Positions 26,549-38,179 of a stretch of DNA of 64,000 bases are shown piece after piece. The notes below the pieces were generated by a model. That model had not been told where the DNA came from, did no database searches, and worked only from the letters and a program-made list of their open reading frames with translations. Position numbers and translations under genes: made by a program. Position 1 is the stretch's first letter. Each line of letters begins with the position of its first letter. Source of the stretch: Rhizobium sp. ZPR4. Lineage in GTDB: Bacteria > Pseudomonadota > Alphaproteobacteria > Rhizobiales > Rhizobiaceae. The DNA is taken from assembly GCF_040215725.1 (NCBI RefSeq), contig NZ_CP157969.1, forward strand, positions 186,001 through 250,000, read 5' to 3'.

Positions 26549-27531
26549 GGCACCACTCCCCTCTCATGACCATTGACGATGGCCCGATGGGTCGCCGGAT
26601 CGATATTGCCTCCGGAAATGATGACAACCATTGGGCCAGCGGGTTTGACCTTGCCAGCAAGCAGGGCCGCTATCCCGACGGCACCCGCCCCCTCGACGGT
26701 CATGCCCTCGATCAAGGCGGCATGGCGGATGCCAGCGGCTATCTCCTCTTCGCTGAGCAGGATCACATCATCGAGAAGCGCCCTGCACATTCGGAACGTC
26801 AGGCGGTTGTCGAGCCCAATGCCGCCACCGAGCGAATCCGCGAGGGTCTCCACCTCCTGCACATCCGTCGGACGACCGGCCGCAAGGCTTGCCGCCATCG
26901 CCGCGCCGCGCTCCATCGACACGCCGACCACCTTGGCGGCGGGCCGACGGCTTTTGATCGCGGCCGCAACACCGGAGGCCAGCCCCCCGCCCGACAGCGG
27001 CACGAAAACAAGCAGCGTTTCCGGCAGATCGTCAGCGACCTCGAGCCCGAGCGTGCCCTGGCCGGCAATGACATCGGCATCGTCAAAGGGCGGAATGAAA
27101 CACATGGCCTCATCACGGACGAGACGCTCGACCTCCAGCATCGCATCATCCTGCGAGTGTCCGACAATACGGATGTCGGCCCCGAGGTGTCGGATGGCTT
27201 CGATCTTGTTGGCCGGAACAAGCGCGGACAGACAGATGGTTGCGCGCGCGCCCATCGCCTTGGCGGCATGGGCAACGGCCCTGCCGTGATTGCCAGTGGA
27301 GGCTGTCACCAGCCCGCGCGAACGTGCCTCTTCATCCAGGCACAAAAGCGCATTGGTGGCGCCGCGAAGTTTGAAACTGCCCGTGTGCTGATGGTTTTCC
27401 AGCTTGAGATGGATCGGAACGCCCATTCGCTGAGACAAGGCTTGCGAGAACCGCAACGGCGTGCGCAGCACATAGGAAGCAATGCGTCGCCGCGCCGCTT
27501 CTACATCCGGCGGCGTTACCATCATTGTCAT
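26545..27531 (-). CDS. eutB: threonine dehydratase-like PLP enzyme of hydroxyectoine use
   Basis: About 328 residues, fold type II PLP enzyme. The PLP lysine is in HTGSFKLRGA (near residue 54), and the phosphate loop is SGGGLASG. It is similar to threonine/serine dehydratases and is proposed to act with EutA and EutC on hydroxyectoine. It is the first gene of the minus-strand operon. Start: ATG at 27531 was chosen; a GTG at 27540 and ATGs at 27525 and 27522 are possible because no clear ribosome-binding site is present. Confidence 0.88.
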   Translation of the reverse strand: MTMMVTPPDVEAARRRIASYVLRTPLRFSQALSQRMGVPIHLKLENHQHTGSFKLRGATNALLCLDEEARSRGLVTASTGNHGRAVAHAAKAMGARATICLSALVPANKIEAIRHLGADIRIVGHSQDDAMLEVERLVRDEAMCFIPPFDDADVIAGQGTLGLEVADDLPETLLVFVPLSGGGLASGVAAAIKSRRPAAKVVGVSMERGAAMAASLAAGRPTDVQEVETLADSLGGGIGLDNRLTFRMCRALLDDVILLSEEEIAAGIRHAALIEGMTVEGAGAVGIAALLAGKVKPAGPMVVIISGGNIDPATHRAIVNGHERGVVP

Positions 27532-27804
27532 GGCGCGCACCGGTCTCTTGCCGATGATGCAACCGGCGTCATCATGATTTCTATCTCTTTCTCGCGCTGG
27601 ATGTTCATGACATCAGCGTGAAAGAGACAATGGATCATGTCAATCTGTATATTGTTTCATTACAATTATAAGTGAACCTTCCAAGACTGACGGCCAAGTG
27701 AGGTCATGTCGGCATGGCGCGCTTGGCGGGTCGCCAGGCGCATGGGATTTCGTATTCGTGCTGGTGCTGGCGGCGGTTACTGCGCGCTCTGTGTTCGAAA
27801 GACG
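27532..27804. promoter_or_regulatory. promoter region of the ectoine operon
   Basis: On the minus strand a perfect TTGACA hexamer lies at 27638-27643. It overlaps an inverted repeat GACA-N8-TGTC (27626-27641) whose core is ATGGATCA. An AT-rich patch lies upstream (27644-27672). This is the expected site of EnuR and AsnC action. No coding sequence was seen here. Confidence 0.45.
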
Positions 27805-29004
27805 TCAGGATTTCAGCGCGTGCCTAACCCTCAGGATCGCAAGGGCAACCGCTCCGATCACCACGGGAATGGAGATCAGCATATAGATCGGATTGATATG
27901 AAGGCCGGCATGATCTGCCGTCTCGAACGCGACTTTGATCAGGCTCAGAAGGTAGTAGCTGATGGCAATGATCGAAAGACCTTCGACCGCCCGCTGAATT
28001 TTGACCTGGGTTTCAGCGCGATCGGCCATGGCCTGGATCTGAGCGGCGTTCTGGACCTCGATCTCCACCTGAATACGGGTCTGGAGCAAGTCGATCAGAT
28101 GCATGGTCGCATGCGACAGTTGTTCAAGGCGCAATGCTGTCGCCTCGCAACTTCTGACCGCCGGTTTGAAACGGCGCGCGACGAACACGCCGAAACGCTG
28201 AAAACCCGGGACATGGGTCTCGCGCAGCTCGGCAATGCGTTCCTCGACGATTTTGGCATAGGCGGCGGTTGCGCCAAAACGATTGCGCGTCTGCGCCGCC
28301 GCTGAGATTACCTCCGCGGAAAGCTGAGAAATCTCATCGAGCAGTCGCTTGTGGTCTTCGGCAGAGGTCGACACATGGCGATTGGTCAATTCGACAAGCT
28401 TTCGGTCGTAGCCGCCAAGAACCGGGCCAAGCCTCCGCGCCTCCGGGAAGCCCAAAAGCGCCATGACGCGATAGGTCTCGATTTCATAGACCCTGCGAAC
28501 CATGCGGCCGAGCCGATATGCATTGAGATCGTGATTGAAGAGGATCGTGCGGCTGGTGCCGTCGTCCCCGACGCGAAAATCCGAGCAAACGAGTGCCGCT
28601 CCGCCGCCAATCGTGGATGCCGCCGTGTCACCGAATTGGAGCGCCGAAAGAAGGGGGCCGAGTTCGCTCGGCGCCGATCCGCAAATGAGAACTTCCAATC
28701 GGCAAATGAACGACCAATCGATCAGGCCGGCGAGCCGCGCCGCCTCATCAATCGACAGGGAACCCGTGGGCCAGATCGAAGGATCGGCCTCAAGAGGCGT
28801 AACCCGGGTGACGGTGACGAATTCGGTGTGAAACTCGACCTGCGTTCGAGGGCCTTCGATTGCGTCCTCGGCAACGACAACGCGGTGGCTCAGATCGGAG
28901 ATCGAGGGTGATGTGCCCGACAGGGCTATATGCTCGACGAGCGCCGGACCCGAAAAATAGATCGATGGCCGCGCGTGAAGTTCCGAATTGAAATCGACTG
29001 CCAC
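27805..29004 (-). CDS. DUF3422 family membrane-anchored protein
   Basis: About 399 residues. It begins with the family signature NSELHARPSIYFSGPALVEHIAL and has a conserved middle (RMVRRVYEIETYRVMALLGFPEAR), a predicted helical coiled region (about 230-330), and two C-terminal membrane segments (IIAISYYLLSLIKVAF and ISIPVVIGAVALAIL). The function of DUF3422 is unknown. Start: a GTG at 29004 follows GGGGGAG at good spacing; a TTG at 29025 is the upstream option. It is not part of the ectoine operon by spacing. Confidence 0.8.
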   Translation of the reverse strand: MAVDFNSELHARPSIYFSGPALVEHIALSGTSPSISDLSHRVVVAEDAIEGPRTQVEFHTEFVTVTRVTPLEADPSIWPTGSLSIDEAARLAGLIDWSFICRLEVLICGSAPSELGPLLSALQFGDTAASTIGGGAALVCSDFRVGDDGTSRTILFNHDLNAYRLGRMVRRVYEIETYRVMALLGFPEARRLGPVLGGYDRKLVELTNRHVSTSAEDHKRLLDEISQLSAEVISAAAQTRNRFGATAAYAKIVEERIAELRETHVPGFQRFGVFVARRFKPAVRSCEATALRLEQLSHATMHLIDLLQTRIQVEIEVQNAAQIQAMADRAETQVKIQRAVEGLSIIAISYYLLSLIKVAFETADHAGLHINPIYMLISIPVVIGAVALAILRVRHALKS

Positions 29005-29278
29005 CGTTTTCGCTCCCCCAAGCAAATGCCTGTTCTAACCGTATGCCGGCCATTGCGGCAATCGGCAATGCTTCGCTCCCTGCGACAGAGTGTCCCGAGG
29101 TGTCGACGGCAGCCTCGTTCGGCCGGCTTCGGACATAGGGTAAGCTCTCCACAACCAACATCGATCGCGTGACTTGCGAACCGAGGCTTTCGGTAGAAGA
29201 TAGTGGTGAACGCACGGCCAGGCTCAGAGAACCACACAAGCGGCGGTTCGCCCTGGGAGTATTGAAGGGGAGACTCGC

Positions 29279-29827
29279 ATGACAAAAGCAGCAAGCTTGG
29301 GGTTGCCTGGCCTCCTGGGTCAGGACCATACGGGCATCACCGTTCCCGATCTCGACGAGGCGCTGGATTTCTTTGTCCGGATACTCGGCTGCAAACATGC
29401 CTATACGTTCGGCCCGATCGGCGATGACGAAGGCGATTTCATGCAGCAGGCGCTCGGCACTCATCCGCGTGCCCGCATCAGGCGCGCCGCTCTTATCCGC
29501 ATCGGTCATGGCTCCAATCTGGAGCTCTTCGAATATGAGGCACCGGACCAACGTCGCCTTGAGCAAAAGAACAGCGACATCGGCGCCTTCCATGTCGGTC
29601 TTTATGTCGAAGACATTCAAGCAGCCAAGGCCTACCTCGATGCACAGGGCATCGCGACCCGCCTCGGGCCGCTCCCCATTGGTGAGGGACCGAATGCCGG
29701 ACAGAGCATTCTCTATTTCCAGTCACCCTGGGGCCTACAATTGGAGGTCATCAGCTATCCCGGGGGCATGGCCTATGAGAAGACGTCCGAAACCATCCTT
29801 TGGTCGCCAAAATCTCCAGAAAAGTGA
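29279..29827 (+). CDS. VOC-family (glyoxalase/bleomycin-resistance) protein
   Basis: A 182-residue vicinal-oxygen-chelate protein with two beta-alpha-beta modules. Module 1 begins GQDHTGITVPDLDEALDFF (His about residue 17 as a metal ligand) and module 2 begins IGAFHVGLYVEDIQAAKAYL. The C-terminal Glu in WGLQLEVISYPG is the last ligand. Such proteins include dioxygenases, lactoylglutathione lyases and epimerases; the substrate is unknown. It is divergent from the DUF3422 gene and convergent with lpd (20 bases apart). Confidence 0.85.
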   Translation: MTKAASLGLPGLLGQDHTGITVPDLDEALDFFVRILGCKHAYTFGPIGDDEGDFMQQALGTHPRARIRRAALIRIGHGSNLELFEYEAPDQRRLEQKNSDIGAFHVGLYVEDIQAAKAYLDAQGIATRLGPLPIGEGPNAGQSILYFQSPWGLQLEVISYPGGMAYEKTSETILWSPKSPEK

Positions 29828-29847
29828 TGTCGGTACCAGACACTGGC

Positions 29848-31236
29848 TCAAATGTGCAGGGCATGGCCGAGCGCTTTCAATGCGGCTTCCTGCAGGCTTT
29901 CGCTGCGGGTCGGATGGGCGTGGATCGTCCCGGCAATGTCTTCCAGCCGCGCACCCATCTCAAGCGCCAGCGAGAACGCGCTTGACAGTTCCGAGACGCC
30001 GGCGCCGACCGCCTGCAGGCCAAGGACCAGATTGGTGTCCGCGCGCGCTACAGCCCGCACAAAACCGTCTTCCGACTGGGTCGTCATCGCCCGCCCGTTG
30101 GCACTGAAGGGAAAAAGACCGACGCGAATTTCATAGCCCTGGGCGCGCGCTTCATCGGGTGAAAGCCCCGCGGTGACGATCTCGGGATCGGTGAAGCAGA
30201 CGGCGGGAATGGCGCGTTTATCCCAGACACGCTTGCGGCCGGCAACGATCTCCGCGACCATCTCGCCCTGCGCCATGGCGCGATGGGCAAGCATCGGCTC
30301 GCCGGTGACATCGCCGATCGCGTAGACGCCGCGCATGGATGTGCGGCAGCGTTCATCGATGCGAATAAAGCGGCCGGCGCGGTCGAGATCGAGCTCTTCA
30401 AGCCCCCAACCTTCTGTGCGCGGCTTGCGCCCGACAGTGACGAGCACTTTGTCGGCGGCAATCCGCTCTTCCTCTCCAGCGACGGTCTCGACTACCAACG
30501 CCTCTCCGGAATAGCCCTTCGCCTTTGCGCCAGTCAGCACGCGCACGCCAAGCTCACTCAGGCGCTTGGCGACGGGCTTGACGAGCTCGGCATCGTATTG
30601 CGGCAGGATCTGCGCCATCGCCTCGACCACCGTGACCTGCGCGCCCATCTTGGCGAAGGCGGTGCCGAGCTCCAGGCCGATATAGCCGCCGCCGACGACG
30701 GCAAGTGTATTGGGCACACTCGTCAGCGACAGCGCTTCGGTGGACGAGAGGATCGCTCCGCCAAAGGGCAGCGCCGGCAGCGCGACCGGTTCGGAGCCCG
30801 TCGCGATCACGACCGTTTCGGCACGGATGACCTGGGTTCCGGTCTCGGTCTCGACTTCGACAGTCTTGCCGTCGCGGAACGTCGCCTGCCCATGCACGAT
30901 CTTGATCTTGGCCTTTCGCAGAAGACCGAGCACGCCGCTGTTCAACCGGCCGACGATGCCATCCTTCCAGCGTATGGTCTGGCCGAGATCAAGCTTCGGC
31001 GCCTCGACGGTGATGCCGAGCGCATTGGGGCTCGTCATGTGGCTGACCTTCTCGAACTCCTCGGCCGCATGGATCAGCGCCTTGGAGGGGATGCAGCCGA
31101 TATTCAGGCAGGTGCCGCCAGCCTTTGTGGATTCGACAATCACAGTGTCGACGCCGAGCTGGCCGGCGCGGATGGCGCAGATATAGCCGCCGGGTCCGGC
31201 GCCGATGACGAGGAGCTTGCAGACGATTTCTTTCAT
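29848..31236 (-). CDS. lpdV: dihydrolipoamide dehydrogenase (E3 of keto acid dehydrogenase)
   Basis: A 462-residue FAD flavoprotein. The FAD motif is at the N-terminus ([20 protein letters not shown]), the redox disulfide in [15 protein letters not shown], the NAD site in [12 protein letters not shown], and the catalytic His-Glu pair in [13 protein letters not shown]. It reoxidises the lipoyl group of E2, passing electrons to NAD. It is the last gene of the E1-alpha, E1-beta, E2, E3 series, 4 bases after E2, so it is the dedicated E3 of this complex. Confidence 0.93.
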   Translation of the reverse strand: MKEIVCKLLVIGAGPGGYICAIRAGQLGVDTVIVESTKAGGTCLNIGCIPSKALIHAAEEFEKVSHMTSPNALGITVEAPKLDLGQTIRWKDGIVGRLNSGVLGLLRKAKIKIVHGQATFRDGKTVEVETETGTQVIRAETVVIATGSEPVALPALPFGGAILSSTEALSLTSVPNTLAVVGGGYIGLELGTAFAKMGAQVTVVEAMAQILPQYDAELVKPVAKRLSELGVRVLTGAKAKGYSGEALVVETVAGEEERIAADKVLVTVGRKPRTEGWGLEELDLDRAGRFIRIDERCRTSMRGVYAIGDVTGEPMLAHRAMAQGEMVAEIVAGRKRVWDKRAIPAVCFTDPEIVTAGLSPDEARAQGYEIRVGLFPFSANGRAMTTQSEDGFVRAVARADTNLVLGLQAVGAGVSELSSAFSLALEMGARLEDIAGTIHAHPTRSESLQEAALKALGHALHI

Positions 31237-31240
31237 GTCA

Positions 31241-32521
31241 TCAACCTTCGATGAAGATCAGAGCGGGGGTTTCCAGCAGCGCCTTGATCCGCTGCACGAA
31301 AACAGCCGCGTCCCAGCCGTCGACGATGCGATGATCGAAGCTCGACGAAAGGTTCATGATCTTGCGCGGGACGAATTGGGTGCCGTCCCAGAGGGGCCGG
31401 GTCATGATCTTGTTGACGCCGACAATCGCGACTTCCGGATGGTTGATGATCGGCGTCGTGACAATGCCGCCAAGCGCGCCGAGCGAGCTGATGGTGATCG
31501 TGGAGCCGGAAAGCTCCTCGCGTGCAGCGGTGCCATTGCGGGCGGCCTCGGCAAGACGCGCGAGTTCGGCGGCAACGTCCCAGATCGGCCGGGCCTCGGC
31601 GTGCCGGACGACCGGCACCGTGAGACCCGACGGCGTCTGCGTGGCGATGCCGATATGGACGGCGCTATAGCGGGTGACGACGCCGGCATCATCGTCGAAG
31701 GTAGCGTTGATACCAGGCTGCTCGCCGATCGTCTTGACCAGCGCCCGCATCAGGAAGGGCAGGATGGTCAGCTTCGGTTGATCCGGCTTGCGGCCGGCAT
31801 TCATCGTCGCGCGCAGATCCTCGAGATCGGTGACATCGACCTCCTCGACATAGGTGATGTGGGGAATGCGCGAGCTGGCAAGACGCATCTTTTCGGCAAT
31901 GCGGCGGCGCAGGCCGGTGACCTTGATCTCTTCGGTGGCGGTTTTACGGGCAAGCCCGGCTGGCGCAACGGGAGCGGGCTGGGCGCCGCGCGCAATGAAC
32001 TGATCAAGGTCTTCGTGGCTGATGCGGCCGGCCGGGCTAGTGCCGATCACTTGGCGCAGGTCGACGCCGGCCTCCTGGGCACGCAGGCGCACGGCGGGGG
32101 AAGCGAGCGGTCGCTCCGCCGGTTCGCGAGCGGTGAGACGTTCCATGGATTTTTCCGGCTCGGCGACCCTTGCTTCGACGGCTGGTCTCGCTGGAGACGA
32201 CGCGGCGGGTTTGGTCTCTGCGGGCCGGTCCCTGACCGGCTCGGCTTTCGCTGCCGGCTCAGCCGCATCCCCATCCTCTCCGGCGATCTGGATACGCAGC
32301 AACGGCGCCTTGACCGCGACCGTATCCCCGACCTCGGCGCCAAGCCAGAGCACGACACCCTCGACCGGAGAAGGAATTTCCACCGTCGCCTTGTCGGTCA
32401 TCACGGCGGCGAGCACCATGTCCTCGCGCACCGGATCGCCGGGTTTGACGTGCCATTCGACGAGCTCTGCCTCGGCCACGCCTTCGCCCACATCGGGCAT
32501 CTTGATGACGAATTCACCCAT
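31241..32521 (-). CDS. bkdB: branched-chain keto acid dehydrogenase E2 (acyltransferase)
   Basis: A 426-residue dihydrolipoyl acyltransferase. An N-terminal lipoyl domain ([10 protein letters not shown] with the lipoyl Lys) is followed by a Pro/Ala linker, a peripheral-subunit-binding domain ([15 protein letters not shown], then [13 protein letters not shown]), and the catalytic domain with [13 protein letters not shown]. Start chosen at [14 protein letters not shown]; the frame is open upstream into the E1-beta gene. It transfers branched acyl groups to CoA. Separation from E1-beta is 2 bases. Confidence 0.93.
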   Translation of the reverse strand: MGEFVIKMPDVGEGVAEAELVEWHVKPGDPVREDMVLAAVMTDKATVEIPSPVEGVVLWLGAEVGDTVAVKAPLLRIQIAGEDGDAAEPAAKAEPVRDRPAETKPAASSPARPAVEARVAEPEKSMERLTAREPAERPLASPAVRLRAQEAGVDLRQVIGTSPAGRISHEDLDQFIARGAQPAPVAPAGLARKTATEEIKVTGLRRRIAEKMRLASSRIPHITYVEEVDVTDLEDLRATMNAGRKPDQPKLTILPFLMRALVKTIGEQPGINATFDDDAGVVTRYSAVHIGIATQTPSGLTVPVVRHAEARPIWDVAAELARLAEAARNGTAAREELSGSTITISSLGALGGIVTTPIINHPEVAIVGVNKIMTRPLWDGTQFVPRKIMNLSSSFDHRIVDGWDAAVFVQRIKALLETPALIFIEG

Positions 32522-32523
32522 CC

Positions 32524-33537
32524 TCAGCCCTCCATCACTTCTTTCAGTGCCCGGCCGACGCGGGCGGGACCGGGGAAATAGTCCCATTCCTGCGCGTGCG
32601 GATAGGGCGTGTCCCAGCCGGTCACGCGCACGATCGGCGCCTCAAGACTGTAAAAGCAGTGTTCCTGAACCAGCGACGCGATTTCCCCGCCGAAACCTGA
32701 GGTCAGTGTCGCCTCGTGCACGACAACACAACGGCCGGTCTTCTTCACCGACTGCACGATCGTATCGAGGTCGAGCGGCAGAAGGCTGCGCAGGTCGATC
32801 ACCTCGGCATCGATCCCCGTTTCTTCCGCTGCGGCGAGCGCCACATGCACCATCGTGCCATAGGCGATGACGGTGGCCGCATTGCCCGCCCGGCGGATCT
32901 CCGCCTTGCCGATCGGGATCGTGTAATGCCCTTCCGGAACCTCGCCGAGATCATGTTTCGACCAGGGCGTAACGGGCCGCTCGTGATGGCCGTCGAAAGG
33001 GCCGTTATAGAGGCGCTTGGGTTCGAGGAACATCACCGGGTCCGGGTCCTCGATCGCGGCGATCAGCAGGCCCTTGGCGTCGTAGGGATTGGAAGGCACG
33101 ATGACCTTCAGGCCGCAGACATGGGTGAAGAGTGCTTCCGGGCTCTGGCTGTGCGTCTGTCCGCCGAAAATGCCGCCGCCTGTCGGCATGCGCACGACGA
33201 TCGGGCAGGTGAAGTCGCCGTTGGAGCGGTAGCGGATGCGTGCGGCCTCCTGGGTAATCTGATCGTAGGCCGGGTACATGTAGTCGGCGAACTGAATTTC
33301 GACGCAGGGCTTCAAGCCATAAGCGGCCATGCCGATCGCCGTACCGAGGATGCCGGACTCGTTGATCGGCGCGTCGAAGCAGCGGGTCTTGCCATATTTG
33401 GCCTGAAGCCCCTGCGTGGCACGAAAGACGCCGCCGAAATAGCCGACGTCCTCGCCGAAGACGACGACATCATCGTCACGCCCCATCGAGACATCCATGG
33501 CGCTACGCACGGCCTCGATCATTGTCATTCTTGCCAT
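32524..33537 (-). CDS. bkdA2: branched-chain keto acid dehydrogenase E1 beta subunit
   Basis: A 337-residue transketolase-like E1-beta. It has VVFGEDVGYFGGVFRATQGL and VEIQFADYMYPAYDQI at the cofactor interface and the C-terminal VTGWDTPYPHAQE. With E1-alpha it decarboxylates the keto acids of valine, leucine and isoleucine on thiamine diphosphate. Start at MARMTMIEAVRSAM, one base after the E1-alpha stop. Confidence 0.93.
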   Translation of the reverse strand: MARMTMIEAVRSAMDVSMGRDDDVVVFGEDVGYFGGVFRATQGLQAKYGKTRCFDAPINESGILGTAIGMAAYGLKPCVEIQFADYMYPAYDQITQEAARIRYRSNGDFTCPIVVRMPTGGGIFGGQTHSQSPEALFTHVCGLKVIVPSNPYDAKGLLIAAIEDPDPVMFLEPKRLYNGPFDGHHERPVTPWSKHDLGEVPEGHYTIPIGKAEIRRAGNAATVIAYGTMVHVALAAAEETGIDAEVIDLRSLLPLDLDTIVQSVKKTGRCVVVHEATLTSGFGGEIASLVQEHCFYSLEAPIVRVTGWDTPYPHAQEWDYFPGPARVGRALKEVMEG

Positions 33538-33538
33538 A

Positions 33539-34840
<1,302 letters not shown>

Positions 34841-34853
34841 CTAGGAAAACATA

Positions 34854-35981
34854 CTATAAGTTGCGTGCGATAACGATGCGCTGAACGTCGCTCGTTCCCT
34901 CGTAAATCTGGCAGATGCGGACGTCGCGGTAGATGCGTTCCACCGGATAGTCCGCCATGTATCCGTAGCCGCCATGGATCTGGATCGCATCGGAGCAGAC
35001 CTTTTCGGCCATTTCCGAGGCGAACAGCTTGGCCATCGACGCTTCGGTGAGGCAGGGCTGCCCCTCTTCCTTCAACTGCGCTGCGTGCAGCACCATCTGG
35101 CGGGCGACCTCGATCTGCGTTGCCATGTCGGCAAGCCGGAAAGCCACCGCCTGATGATCGATGATAGGCGAGCCGAAAGCGGTGCGCTCGCGAGCATAGT
35201 CGCGCGCCGCCTCGAAAGCCGCGCGCGCCATGCCGACGGACTGCGATGCGATGCCAATGCGCCCGCCTTCGAGATTCGACAGCGCAATCCTGTAGCCGTC
35301 GCCTTCCGCACCGAGCCGATTTTCGGCAGGGATGCGCATGCCGGTAAAGGCGATCTGACATGTGTCGGACGAATGCAGGCCGAGCTTGTGTTCGACACGC
35401 ACGACCTCGTAGCCGGGCGTGTCGGTTGGCACGATGAAGGCAGAAATGCCCTTCTTGCCGGCATCAGGATCGGTGACGGCAAAGACGATGATGATATGGC
35501 CGTTCTTGCCTGAGGTAATGAACTGCTTGGCGCCATCGATCACATAATGATCGCCGTCGCGGCGGGCGCGGGTCTTCAGGTTCGAGGCGTCGGAGCCAGC
35601 CTGCGGCTCGGTGAGCGCAAAGCCGCCGATCCATTCGCCGCTTGCAAGCTTCGGCAGGAAACGCTGCCTCTGCTCCTCCGTCCCGTATTTCAGAATCGGC
35701 ACGCAGCCGACGGAGCTGTGAACGCTCATGATGGTCGAGCAAGGGCCATCGCCGGCCGCGATTTCCTCAAGCGCCACGGCATAGGCGATCACGCCCGTTT
35801 CCGAACCGCCATAGGCTTCCGGCACGAGCATGCCGAGAAAGCCGAGTTCGCCCATCTCTCGCAGTTCCTCGCGAGGGAATCGGCTTTTCTCATCGCGCTC
35901 GGCAGCACCCGGCGCCAGCCGCTCGCGGGCAAAATCGCGTGCCATGTCGCGGATCTGGATCTGGTCTTCGCTCAGGATCAT
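34854..35981 (-). CDS. acyl-CoA dehydrogenase (branched/short chain)
   Basis: A 375-residue FAD acyl-CoA dehydrogenase with the family signature [19 protein letters not shown], the C-terminal FAD/dimer segment [20 protein letters not shown], and the catalytic Glu in [12 protein letters not shown]. Downstream of the keto acid dehydrogenase products it would desaturate 2-methylbutyryl-, isobutyryl- or isovaleryl-CoA. With the thiolase and SDR beside it, 2-methylbutyryl-CoA (isoleucine route) fits best. Confidence 0.9.
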   Translation of the reverse strand: MILSEDQIQIRDMARDFARERLAPGAAERDEKSRFPREELREMGELGFLGMLVPEAYGGSETGVIAYAVALEEIAAGDGPCSTIMSVHSSVGCVPILKYGTEEQRQRFLPKLASGEWIGGFALTEPQAGSDASNLKTRARRDGDHYVIDGAKQFITSGKNGHIIIVFAVTDPDAGKKGISAFIVPTDTPGYEVVRVEHKLGLHSSDTCQIAFTGMRIPAENRLGAEGDGYRIALSNLEGGRIGIASQSVGMARAAFEAARDYARERTAFGSPIIDHQAVAFRLADMATQIEVARQMVLHAAQLKEEGQPCLTEASMAKLFASEMAEKVCSDAIQIHGGYGYMADYPVERIYRDVRICQIYEGTSDVQRIVIARNL

Positions 35982-36006
35982 ATCCCGGACTCCTCCTCGA
36001 AACCGT

Positions 36007-37194
36007 TCAGTTCAGTTCGACGGCCATCGCGGTTGCTTCGCCGCCGCCGATGCAGAGCGTCGCCATGCCGCGTTTCATGCCGTAGCGCTTCAGCGCCGAA
36101 AGTAGCGTGACGAGCACGCGCGCACCGGATGCACCAATCGGATGGCCGAGCGCACAGGCACCGCCGTGAACATTGACCTTGTCATGCGGCAAGTCGAGAT
36201 CGCGCATCGCCGCCATGGCGACGACGGCAAAGGCCTCGTTGACCTCGAACAGGTCGACATCACCAAGGTTCCAGCCGGTGCGTTCACCAAGCTTGCGCAG
36301 CGCGCCGATCGGCGCGGTCGCGAACAGATTGGGTGCCTGCGAATGCGTGGCATGGCCGACGATGGTGGCGAGTGGTGAGATGCCCTTGCGCTCCGCCTGC
36401 GAGCGCCGCATCAGCACCAGCGCGGCCGCGCCGTCGGATATGGAAGAGGCGTTCGCCGCCGTCACCGTACCGTTTTCACGGAAGGCGGGTTTGAGCGTCG
36501 GAATCTTCTCCGGCTTTGCCTTGCCCGGCTGCTCGTCCCGGCGGACGACGAGCTCGGACCGCCCCGCCTTCACCGTAACGGGAATGATCTCGGCCTCGAA
36601 TGCGCCCTCTTCGATCGCTTTGCGGGCGCGGGTCAGGGATGTGACCGCGTAGTCGTCCTGAGCCGCGCGTGTGAACTGATAGGCCTCGGCACAATCCTCG
36701 GCGAAGGTGCCCATGAGGCGACCCTTGTCATAGGCATCTTCCAACCCATCCAGGAACATATGGTCGATGACACGCCCGTGTCCGAGCCGGTAGCCGCCCC
36801 GCGCCCGGTCGAGGAGGTAAGGCGCATTCGTCATGCTTTCCATGCCCCCGGCAACTGCGATCGAAGCGCTGCCAGCAGCGATCAGATCGTGCGCCAGCAT
36901 GACCGCTTTCATTCCGGAACCGCACATCTTGTTGACGGTGGTCGTCCCCACCGCAAACGGCAAGCCAGCCCCGATCGCGGCCTGCCGTGCCGGTGCCTGC
37001 CCCTGGCCGGCCGGAAGAACGCACCCGAAAACTGTTTCCTCCACAGCATCCGGACTGATACGGCTTCGATCGAGCGCAGCACGAATGGCGGCGGCACCGA
37101 GCTCCGGCGCAGTGGAATCTTTGAAATCGCCCTGGAAGCCACCCATTGGGGTGCGGGCCGAACCAACGATGACGATCGGATCTGCTGGCGTCAT
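36007..37194 (-). CDS. acetyl-CoA C-acyltransferase (thiolase)
   Basis: A 395-residue thiolase. The nucleophile Cys is in [12 protein letters not shown] (about residue 90), the His in [17 protein letters not shown], and the second Cys in [14 protein letters not shown]. In this operon it can cleave 2-methylacetoacetyl-CoA to acetyl- and propionyl-CoA, the last step of isoleucine breakdown; acetoacetyl-CoA is the generic substrate. It lies 28 bases from the SDR gene. Confidence 0.9.
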   Translation of the reverse strand: MTPADPIVIVGSARTPMGGFQGDFKDSTAPELGAAAIRAALDRSRISPDAVEETVFGCVLPAGQGQAPARQAAIGAGLPFAVGTTTVNKMCGSGMKAVMLAHDLIAAGSASIAVAGGMESMTNAPYLLDRARGGYRLGHGRVIDHMFLDGLEDAYDKGRLMGTFAEDCAEAYQFTRAAQDDYAVTSLTRARKAIEEGAFEAEIIPVTVKAGRSELVVRRDEQPGKAKPEKIPTLKPAFRENGTVTAANASSISDGAAALVLMRRSQAERKGISPLATIVGHATHSQAPNLFATAPIGALRKLGERTGWNLGDVDLFEVNEAFAVVAMAAMRDLDLPHDKVNVHGGACALGHPIGASGARVLVTLLSALKRYGMKRGMATLCIGGGEATAMAVELN

Positions 37195-37222
37195 ATCAAA
37201 ACCTCCCGTTCACGAGCCTGCC

Positions 37223-37990
37223 TCAGTGCGGCGCCATGCGCAACGCGCCATCGAGGCGGATGACCTCGCCATTCAACATAGCGTTTTCGCAGATGTGGCG
37301 TACCAATGCGGCGAATTCCGCCGGCCTTCCGAAGCGCTGCGGAAAAGGTACGCTTTTGCTGAGCGAATCCTGCACCTCCTGCGGCATGCCGGCCATCATC
37401 GGCGTCTCGAAAATGCCTGGCGCGATGGTGACGACGCGAATGCCGCTGCGGGCCAATTCCCGGGCGATCGGCAGTGTCATGGCGGCGACGCCACCCTTGG
37501 AGGCCGCATAGGCCGCCTGACCGACCTGCCCATCGAAAGCGGCAATCGAGGCCGTGTTGATGATGACACCACGCTCGCCCTCCGCGTCAGGTTCTCCCTT
37601 GGCGATTGCCGCAGCCGCGAGCCGGATCATGTTGAAGGTGCCGATAAGATTGATGCCGATCGCGCGGGCAAAGCTGTCAAGCCGGTGCGGGCCGTTGCGG
37701 CCGATCACCTTTTCGCCGGGCGCGACGCCGGCGCAATTGACCAGCCCATGCAGATGGCCGAAGCGTTCCTGCGCCATCTCGATCGCGGCTTGAGCGTCCT
37801 GCTCCTGCGTGACATCCGTCCTGATAAAGACCGCGCGAATTCCAAGTTCGCCGACAATGCCGGCACCAGCATCGGCATTGACATCGGCGATGACCACGTT
37901 CGCGCCCTCACCTGCCAGCATTCGCGCAACCGAAGCCCCGAGGCCGGAACCGCCACCGGTAACGACGAAGGTTTTTCCCTGGATCAACAT
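37223..37990 (-). CDS. SDR 3-hydroxyacyl-CoA dehydrogenase (HSD10-like)
   Basis: A 255-residue short-chain dehydrogenase. NAD site [15 protein letters not shown], catalytic Ser in INTASIAAF and the YAASKGG pair are visible. The pattern (GVVNCAG-like [15 protein letters not shown] and [16 protein letters not shown]) resembles human HSD10, the 2-methyl-3-hydroxybutyryl-CoA dehydrogenase of isoleucine degradation. It is the first gene of the minus-strand operon and is divergent from the AraC regulator. Confidence 0.9.
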   Translation of the reverse strand: MLIQGKTFVVTGGGSGLGASVARMLAGEGANVVIADVNADAGAGIVGELGIRAVFIRTDVTQEQDAQAAIEMAQERFGHLHGLVNCAGVAPGEKVIGRNGPHRLDSFARAIGINLIGTFNMIRLAAAAIAKGEPDAEGERGVIINTASIAAFDGQVGQAAYAASKGGVAAMTLPIARELARSGIRVVTIAPGIFETPMMAGMPQEVQDSLSKSVPFPQRFGRPAEFAALVRHICENAMLNGEVIRLDGALRMAPH

Positions 37991-38179
37991 GATCGCTCTC
38001 CTCCAGCGCAGTCGATTTCAACCGAGAGCCTCCACGCTTCGTGCAGTCGCCCGCAGTATCGTATCCCCGGAAGAGCGCGATTCACCTTGCGCCTCGCCCA
38101 AGCTTACCGTCGCACGATATTGCATTCGATGACAAAAGCGTCTCAAATCAACGGCCAGTTTTACCATATTTCGCAGGTC

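Noticed and set aside
31205..32581. 458-codon plus-strand frame
   Set aside because: Antisense to the E2 acyltransferase gene, which has lipoyl and catalytic motifs.
36833..38179. Long upstream extension of the AraC frame
   Set aside because: The frame is open through the thiolase and SDR genes on the opposite strand, but AraC-family similarity begins only after about 38180.
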